Origin: Fomitopsis serialis
Taxonomy: Eukaryota > Basidiomycota > Agaricomycetes > Polyporales > Fomitopsidaceae
NCBI RefSeq assembly: GCF_022376445.1
Contig: NW_025954978.1
Location: forward strand, 372,001 to 436,000
Direction of reading: 5' to 3'
Length of the DNA: 64,000 bases
In this document: in pieces, positions 57,100-64,000 of the stretch
Numbering within the stretch: position 1 is the first letter of the stretch
Layout of the letters: each line of letters begins with the position of its first letter
The notes under the pieces: generated by a model
Databases searched by the model: none
The model's input: the letters and a program-made list of their open reading frames with translations, nothing else
What the model was told of the DNA's origin: nothing
Position numbers and translations under genes: made by a program

Positions 57100-60000
57100 A
57101 TGTCTGCAACGGAGACTGCCAGGCCGAAGCGGCTTGTGTTCAAGGCTGCCTATCTCGCTAGGGCGCATACTGTCCTCGCCCTCACCGCGTTTCTGTCCGC
57201 ACTGGCCATAGGTTGTGCTCTGCACTACAAGAAGATCGTGAAGAATGGCGTAGCTGGATATCCCGAGGAATGGTTCCCGTCTGTTTCTGCGACGTGAGTT
57301 CCACCCGGTTTCGCGTCTGCGTTGTTAAACTTGGCATTCGGACCAGTATTGGCGACTGGTATCCGGAGCGCAACATCTTCCAGATCTTCATTGCTCTGAA
57401 CTCTGGTGAATTATCTCTGCCTCCGATTGTGGCTAGAGCCGTTAACCGGAACATGAACACCAGGGCCACGTCTGATCATAGTTCTCTTGCAATATTATAT
57501 GCACCGCAAGCCGTCTTCAAGTCTTCCGGGACTAGTAATGTTTTCCGGTGTACTCAGAACCCTTTCTTGCGGAGGATGGGTCTACATCACCTCCACGGAC
57601 GATCACGACGCACACGACGTACTCATGATAAGTTATATTGTACTCAATTTACCATGGATGTTCGGCACTATCGCCTGTACGCCTATACAAAACACACACG
57701 TCCGCCGCAGGAGGTGAGCCCAAGTTACGCCACTGTCACGTATCCTGCTGACGCGGTGTAGGCGGTTCATGGCCACGATGTATGTGCCGGTCATAGACCA
57801 CTCGCTTACTTAGAGGCTGACATTCACCGAGCTTTTTCGTGTCCATGGTACCAATGATCTACTTCTTCATTCAGCACAAGGTTCATCGCGTACCCGGAGG
57901 TTAGTTTTGCACTCGTTGCGTTGAGAACTGAGCTCAGTCCTCCCCTGGCAGCGTACACTCGGTATAGCTTCTTCGAATGGGGACTCATCTTCTTCGATGT
58001 CATGTTCGACTCAGCGGCAGAACTTGAACTTGAGGCTACTAATATCGAAGTACGCCCTCCTCCTGCCATCATGTTCTGTGTACTCATGTTGTGGTCTCTC
58101 GATACGCATCAGGTTGCAGTAGGCACTTCTCTAGAAGGAGCTTCGAATGACATGTACACACGGATTCATCGCCTTGCCTAATCTCTATTGATTTTTTGGA
58201 CACTGCAGTGTTGCGCCGGGCCAAATTCAAGTGACGGCCAAGAGTACCACCGTGAACGTCCCGACGGTCCCGTCGACAACGGTGGTCTCCGACAAGAAGG
58301 CATCAGCCGACGTTGACAGTTCGTCCTCGTCCGCTGCGAAGGCAGTACACCATCTGAGTTTCACCAAACACTTCGTCAGCGATCTGTACCTCTGTGTGTA
58401 CCATGACGTTATGTCTCGCATCCGGTGGACGCTAATAGCCACGATTCCCAGCGTACATATACTGGTCTATCTACACATCCCTCACCCCCACGCTCTTCTA
58501 CTTCTCAGTCTGGGAGTTGGGCATTGCAGGGCATGAACTCTCGCTCCTCTCCACCATTTCGCCTTTCCTGCTCGGCATCCCGCCGTTTGCGGAGTGGTGT
58601 CGCACTCGCGCGGGAAGGACGACGCTTCATGTGTTGTCTTTGATTGGGCTGGCAGCGTACAGGCTGGGAAGTCCTTTGCATAGGCTGTTCGTGGTGTCGT
58701 TTGCTACTGCGGTAGCGACTATTGGTGCTGCGGTCGACTGGACTGGGCCGGACGTGTCATATCAGGCGATTGGTTCGTACGCTCATTTATCCAAGGGGGA
58801 TAGTGGGTCTGATTGGCCGTATAGTCGCGGGCTTAGGGTTATCCTCTCATCTATCGCAAAACACGCGAACCACTCGAACAATCCAGGTGTGTGCGTCTGA
58901 CCGGTTACTGCGCTCCGACACTGACAATGCACAGTGTGGCCCATCGTGCACGAGCATTCGGGTGGCTACAACAAAACAGGGCTCATTTTAGCTTGTATAG
59001 CCATCCTGGACTACGCTACGCGTCCGACAACCAGCATGCTCGCGTCCCCACCCTCCGGGAAGCTAGCACTGGCTCGCCAGTCTCCCAGTGGTCTTGGTTA
59101 GCGGAGTCGATCTCGCTCGGGAGCCTCATCTTCACTATGCACTGTATGCTTGCCGATTCTAGCACCCTCATTGCGTGGTCTTGGACTGGATATCCTCTCA
59201 AGGGCCCGGTGCCTCATCTTCACGGCTCTATCACGCACGTCGCCCAGGCATCGGTCTTCTACTCCCCTTGCTTCTGGCCAGTCAGTCTTCCACAGGCCTC
59301 GATGCATTCTTGCACCCACTCTGGTTCGCCTACGGAAGCGTGAGCGCGTACGTCATGTATGCCTACAAGATGGCTGGGGTACGCCGGCGGCGCGAACTTC
59401 GCCGTTTCCTCATGGCGGTCTTTCCTGCAATGCTGCACCGCACGGCGTCTGCCGGCGGATCGCGCGTACGTTCGGCGTGGCGTGGCTCGTCGTGTCCGTA
59501 TTCGTAGTCGCGAACGTGTTCACGGTGGCGTACGCATTCGTCCCTGGCGGCGAGTACTTCCGCGAGCACACGGGCATCGTGCTCATGGTGCAGATGGCGG
59601 GGCTTGCTCTGGCGTTCCGATGGCCGGCACTCAGAGGGAGGGTGCAACTCAATACGGCCACGATGAGCAAACGGGCTCGCGTAGCGGCGGGGAGCACAAT
59701 TGCTGTGTTGTCCGTTGTGTCTCTGCTTGTGTCGCTGTACAGGTGGCCGTCGGTGATCATCCAGCCGCACAGACCGGGCCCTCGTATCGTGCGCACTGGG
59801 ATATGGACTGTACATTTCGGCATCGACAACGAAGGGAAGGACAGTCAGCGGCGCATGAGGGATCTGATCAAGTAAGTTCAACTAGCTCACAGGGTAGTTC
59901 ATGTCCTCACCTCCACCGGCGGCTAATAGGGACATGGAACTGGACGTGGTTGGTCTGCTGGAGACGGACTTGCATGTGAGCTATTATAATTCTCTGTCCC

Positions 60001-61160
60001 ATGACACGCTTGTCTCACCGTTTTCCCTCGCAGCGGACTGTCTTCGGCAACCGTGATTTGTGAGTGGTTTCCCTCGCGATGATCTACAGGAGGACTTAAT
60101 TGTGACAGAACGCGGGTCATGGCGGAGGAACTCGGCTTCGTGAGTGCTGCTTCCTATTCAAATCATTCTTTGCTGACATTGTCTAGTATGTCGACATCGG
60201 ACCCGGTCCCAATCAACACACGTGGGGAGCAGTCCTGCTATCCAAGGCGAGACTGACAACTTGTCTGATAAATCGTACATCGCTCACCCTCCACAGTTTC
60301 CGATCCTCAGTTCCACGCACCACCTCCTCCCTTCTCCCCACGGAGAGCTGGCTCCTGCCATTGAAGCTGTCTTGGATATGTATGGCACAAACGTGACGGT
60401 GGTCGTCGCTCACAATGGACAAGGTATGCTGCATCGCTGTGTGATCTGCCAGGCTGGGAATGAAGTGTTGTAATTCAGAGGAAACCCCGCTTGACCGTGA
60501 ACTTCAAGCGACCGAACTAGCGCGCATATGTCCAGCCCTATCCGAAGCCTGTAATCTTCCTTGGATATGTTGTGACGAAGCCGCTCGCATCGAGACGTGG
60601 TGTTACGTCCAATTCTTCGATGTATCTCATCGTCTCCTTCTAGCCGCCCCATACGAATAATGGTCACTGACGGGCGTGTCCACGACATCGATGAGGAAGA
60701 TTGGGATCGATGGTAAGCTTCAGTGTTAGAGCCGTCTTGGACGTCGCTCATTCTCACCTCTAGGTGTGAATACATCTTATATCGCGGTCTCTATCGGACG
60801 GCATACGCTCGAGTATCTCGAAGCACGATTACCGATACGGAGCTGCAAATAGGACAATTCATGCTTCCCAAACATGGCGCTGAAGTTTCCGACGAGAGTC
60901 GCGAGGCACGGTACACGAGATCATGGAAAGAAGGCTTGCCACAAGACCATGTAATTATGCAGTAACAGCCAGTTAGGTCGAGGCTGACTGAGAGCGTTAC
61001 AGTGGTTCCCAATGGAGTACTATCCCGAACTCGGTGGCAAGCGTGGCCATTTCTATCATGTGTTCGATACGGTGAGGTGTGATCCCTGTGCCACGGTACC
61101 TCTTGCTGACTCCGTGAGCAGCCTCTGTATTACAAAATCCCCGACGATGCTCTGTTGTAG
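57100..61160 (+). CDS. CWH43: Cwh43-type GPI lipid remodelase (Frag1 + phosphodiesterase-like domains)
   Basis: ER multi-spanning protein that replaces the diacylglycerol of GPI anchors with ceramide. N-terminal half: signal-anchor-like start, [33 protein letters not shown], then the second block [21 protein letters not shown]-terminal half: an endonuclease/exonuclease/phosphatase-like domain with [42 protein letters not shown], and the end [16 protein letters not shown] (stop 61158-61160). Identified exons include 57100-57293, 57347-57405, 57464-57713, 57762-57779 (18 nt), 57832-57899, 57952- and 61122-61160. The exons between about 58050 and 58210 are not resolved. At least five one-base deletions break the frame (near 59247, 59371, 59405, 59457, 60536, 60654), mostly in homopolymers, so the gene is annotated as one unit despite them. 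Confidence 0.85.
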
Positions 61161-61248
61161 CGATTGTTGTGCAAACGGACCTGTTTCTTGCGTACGGAGA
61201 GGACAGAAACTTCCAACACTGTTGTTGTAAATGCGTTGTATGTACTTG
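61161..61248. other. 88 bp gap between convergent stop codons
   Basis: CWH43 and the AP-3 gene end tail-to-tail here; their 3' UTRs almost certainly overlap. Confidence 0.7.
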
Positions 61249-63996
61249 TTACCTGTGTATTCGGCCATCGTCGCTCTCGTCTTCTGCCTCGCTCTCCTCC
61301 TCTTCCTCGCCGCTCTCGTCTTCCTCCTCGCTCTCGTCTTCACTCTCCTCGCTCTCCGTCTCTTCTTCCTCTTCGTTTGCATCCTCGTAGAACTTATCCA
61401 AGTCTGCCCAGTTACTCTTGGTGCCGTTTTGGCGACTGAATGAGCTTGCGCGGGAGTCCGACGCCGACAGCACGACGGGCGTCGCCCTGGCTGAGATCGG
61501 GCGCGCAACAGAGGCCTGTGAGGAAATCTGAGTGATCACGGGCGCCGTTGGCATGTCTTCTTCCGAATCGCGGAGAGAAGACTCCGTGCCCTCTTCCAGC
61601 CAGTCAGGGAGGTGGCTTTCGAGACTTTCCTTCCCTGTGACAGCGCTGAGCGTGCCGAATGGCAAGCGATCGTCGTCTATAATCCCCGTCAGCCCATGTC
61701 ACTCTCGCACTTAAACGTACTCGCCATGTCGAGAGATGTCCTCTGCGACACCCAACTTGCCCGAGAACAGGATCATACGGACCTGCTCCCGCGAAGCGTG
61801 ACACCAGCCGTTCTCCAGGGGCTCGCGATGCTCGCGTCGACACCCACCAGGAGTGCGCTGAGCATTCGCCCCCTGTCGCGAACATCCACCGACTGGTCGT
61901 ATCGCGCCAGCGCCAGTGCATGTCGGGTTAAAAGCGCCAGCGTGCGGTTCGTTGGAGAAAGCACGAGCAGCTTCGCCGCAAGCGTTAGCGTTTGAAGTTT
62001 TACCATTGGCGGCTACACGGAGCAAGGGTCAGGACCCACTGCGACCAGCCACAACCCAGATAGTGAAGTACCTGTTCCATGAAGACCTTCACAGACTTAC
62101 GGAGGACATCAGGTGCCCATTCCGCGATGCCCTCAATGCCCTTGCCTACCCGTTCGCCTGCACGTCGTTCGGCGCGTACTGTCCAACGAGCCAAAGGACA
62201 CACGCGCGTGCCTTCGGTGGCGGATCTCGTCGATACGCCATGCGAGGCGGGCGATGATGGAGAGTGGTGATGTCGTGGGGTCGCCGTTGACAGGTACATA
62301 CTGTTGCTGCTGAAGGCGAATCTGAACGAGGGACTTGAGGACGATGACCGCATTCGCGACGATGCTGTCTGTAGAGAATTAGTACATGCGGGACTGCAGG
62401 AGGGCGTCTTTTTTACCATGTTTGCTCTGAATGAACCCCATGAGTGCACTCAGGCAGTGCTGCGTTGCCTCCGGGACAATTCGCGCGCAATACCCAATTG
62501 CTTGGATGGAGTCCGCCACAAGAGCGTCATCCGCGTCCTCAGCATATGCCTGCCACGCGTTGATGAATAAGTGTACGAGGTACCTAATTCAATTGCACTG
62601 ACCGTGAACTCGCGGAGGAGCGCTGGATGGGTCTCCGGTGTGATGAGTGCACGTAGGAGGCGGACCTTGGCGACTTTCGTCTGGCGGACATCGTCAGCGC
62701 GCACGAGACACCGTGCGTAATGCGGAGCGATAGCATGCTGTTGCAAGTCAGTACGAGAGCTTCAACGTGGCAAGGAATGGCTCACTGAGAGGGTGCGTGC
62801 TGCGATGAGAAGATACGCGAGGACGACCCGCTCGGCTTCGCGCGAGGCGTGTAGAAGGCGGAGTAACGGCAGCACGATCTTGGGTACCTCCGATTGCGGC
62901 GCGAGATAGTAGAAGCTCTGGCAACAGCCAATACAACCTGTGTCGCCACGCTCGTATCAGACTCATTGAATAATTCGGGCATAGTACCCACCGCTGGATT
63001 TTGCGACTGGAAGAGGGGCTCAGCCGAGTTCAAGAGTAAGCGAAGGTCCGCATCGACTTCCTCGGTCGGTCGTGCAAGCATCGTACGCGCGTAACGGGTG
63101 AGCAGGTTGAGTAGATCGACTTGGCCCCATTCGTCCGCATCGATGATCGTACGACATAGCCGGCGATAGTGAGGGTGAAGTAGATCTAAGCGAGTCGGGC
63201 AGACAGCAGTGAATGCAGCTGCGACAGAGCCTATAGATAGCGGCGAGCGGTCACGCAGGAGGTTGGTCAGGACCTGGATGAGCTCAGGCTGGTGCGAGGG
63301 ATCTAGACTTCAGGCGGGTCACACATGGGAGCTAGGACGGGAGAATATAATACGCACTTGTAGCATTTTGGGAGGGCCAGCGCAGCGGCCTTACGTACGT
63401 AGGGACTGATGTCTGAGGCTGCCTTCTTGATGGCTATGACGAGTATGCTGGCAATGACTGGCATGTTGAGCCCTGACAGCAAGCGGAGGGCCATTGCGCG
63501 AATGAGTGGGCTTGAGTCCGACAGGTCCTTTTGGAATGTGTTGATTGACAGAAGGGCGGTCTCGGGCTCATGTTCCGCGTAACGGAGAAGGTAGATGTAT
63601 ACGAGCTTGCGGACTTCGATGTTGTGCGAGGCGACGTTCTTCACCACTTGAGGAAAGAACTCGGACACATTGCGGCCTTTTGATATGAGCTGACAGAGCG
63701 TACGCGTAACTATGAGCGCTATACAACAGTATGCATGGACATACCGCGATGAGCCGCTTCATAGCCTCCAGCTTCTCCCTGTCGCTGTTCGAGTCCAGCT
63801 GCTTCTTTATGTTTCGTACCTTGTCTTCGGGATTGTCCAGGTAGGCTGAGCTGGAAGCTCTGGCGATGTTCAGGTCGCGTGTCTGTTCAGAGAGTGTCTC
63901 CTGCAGACGTGCGCCTAGCCTCGACGCATTCTCGGCCAGTGAGTTGAAGTCCATGTTGCGCGGTCGGTCTACATGGGTCATTGTAATGTGGTTCAT
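61249..63996 (-). CDS. APL6: AP-3 complex subunit beta (right edge)
   Basis: Large subunit of the AP-3 clathrin-adaptor-like coat that sorts cargo from Golgi or endosomes to the vacuole. The N-terminal adaptin helical solenoid is clear: NIKKQLDSNSDREKLEAMKR, FFPQVVKNVASHNIEVRKLV, YLLRYAEHEPETALLSINTF, DLSDSSPLIRAMALRLLSG, then LDPSHQPELIQVLTNLLRD and LLNLLTRYARTML. Exons begin 63996 (or 63954)-63745, 63689-63358 and 63307-. The C-terminus is the acidic, Ser/Glu-rich hinge end (EESEDESEEEDESGEEEE) closing at TAA 61249-61251, shorter than in animals, which have an ear domain. Two apparent one-base deletions break the frame near 62913 (GCTTC for GCTTTC on the minus strand) and 62219. The start is MDFNSL at 63954 or the in-frame ATG at 63996, four bases from the window edge. 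Confidence 0.87.
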
Positions 63997-64000
63997 GCTG

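Overview
This window is nuclear DNA from a filamentous basidiomycete, probably an agaricomycete close to the polypores. The evidence is the gene structure (many 40-70 nt GT-AG introns), several fungal-type FunK1 kinases, a fused BIO3-BIO1 biotin enzyme, a fused CWH43 remodelase, and fungal SARAF, SDE2, AP-3 and PME-1 orthologues. No viral, bacterial or organellar segment was seen. The species cannot be named from the sequence alone.

Layout. 1-999: 3' part of a short-chain dehydrogenase. 1.3-2.0 kb: a probable C2H2-type zinc-finger gene, followed by degenerate tandem repeats to about 3.05 kb. 3.9-5.8 kb: an intact eight-exon protein phosphatase methylesterase. 6.67-15.9 kb: a repeat-dominated block holding a small inverted-repeat element, then an imperfect 7.26 kb palindrome (about 7,480-14,736) with F-box-like pseudogene copies and a direct-repeat centre. 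The right edge of the palindrome abuts a 5'-truncated carboxylesterase. 16.2-17.3 kb: an intact second dehydrogenase. 17.5-30.4 kb: two inverted FunK1 copies plus a third fragment, flanking SARAF and an OPT-family transporter. 30.9-41 kb: ILV5 (valine/isoleucine synthesis), a DUF1295 membrane reductase, SDE2 (splicing/genome stability), a cyanamide-hydratase-like HD protein and an intact FunK1 kinase. 41-48.9 kb: a gene desert with a septin fragment, skewed minisatellites and a TA-flanked miniature transposon. 49.3-64 kb: a tetraspan membrane protein, a disordered nuclear-type protein, BIO3-BIO1, CWH43 and the AP-3 beta subunit, which runs to the right edge.

The genes do not form a pathway cluster. 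They are mostly housekeeping genes: amino-acid and biotin synthesis, GPI-anchor lipid remodelling, vesicle sorting, PP2A control and splicing. Two repeat-rich islands interrupt them. The most useful technical observation is that many conserved genes (ILV5, BIO3-BIO1, CWH43, AP-3 beta, OPT, DUF1295 and others) carry single-base deletions, nearly all at short homopolymers. This points to consensus indels in the assembly, although other genes here are perfectly open. The most interesting biological structures are the 7.26 kb palindrome and the inverted FunK1 pair with its shared upstream motif. I found no convincing new multi-gene system.
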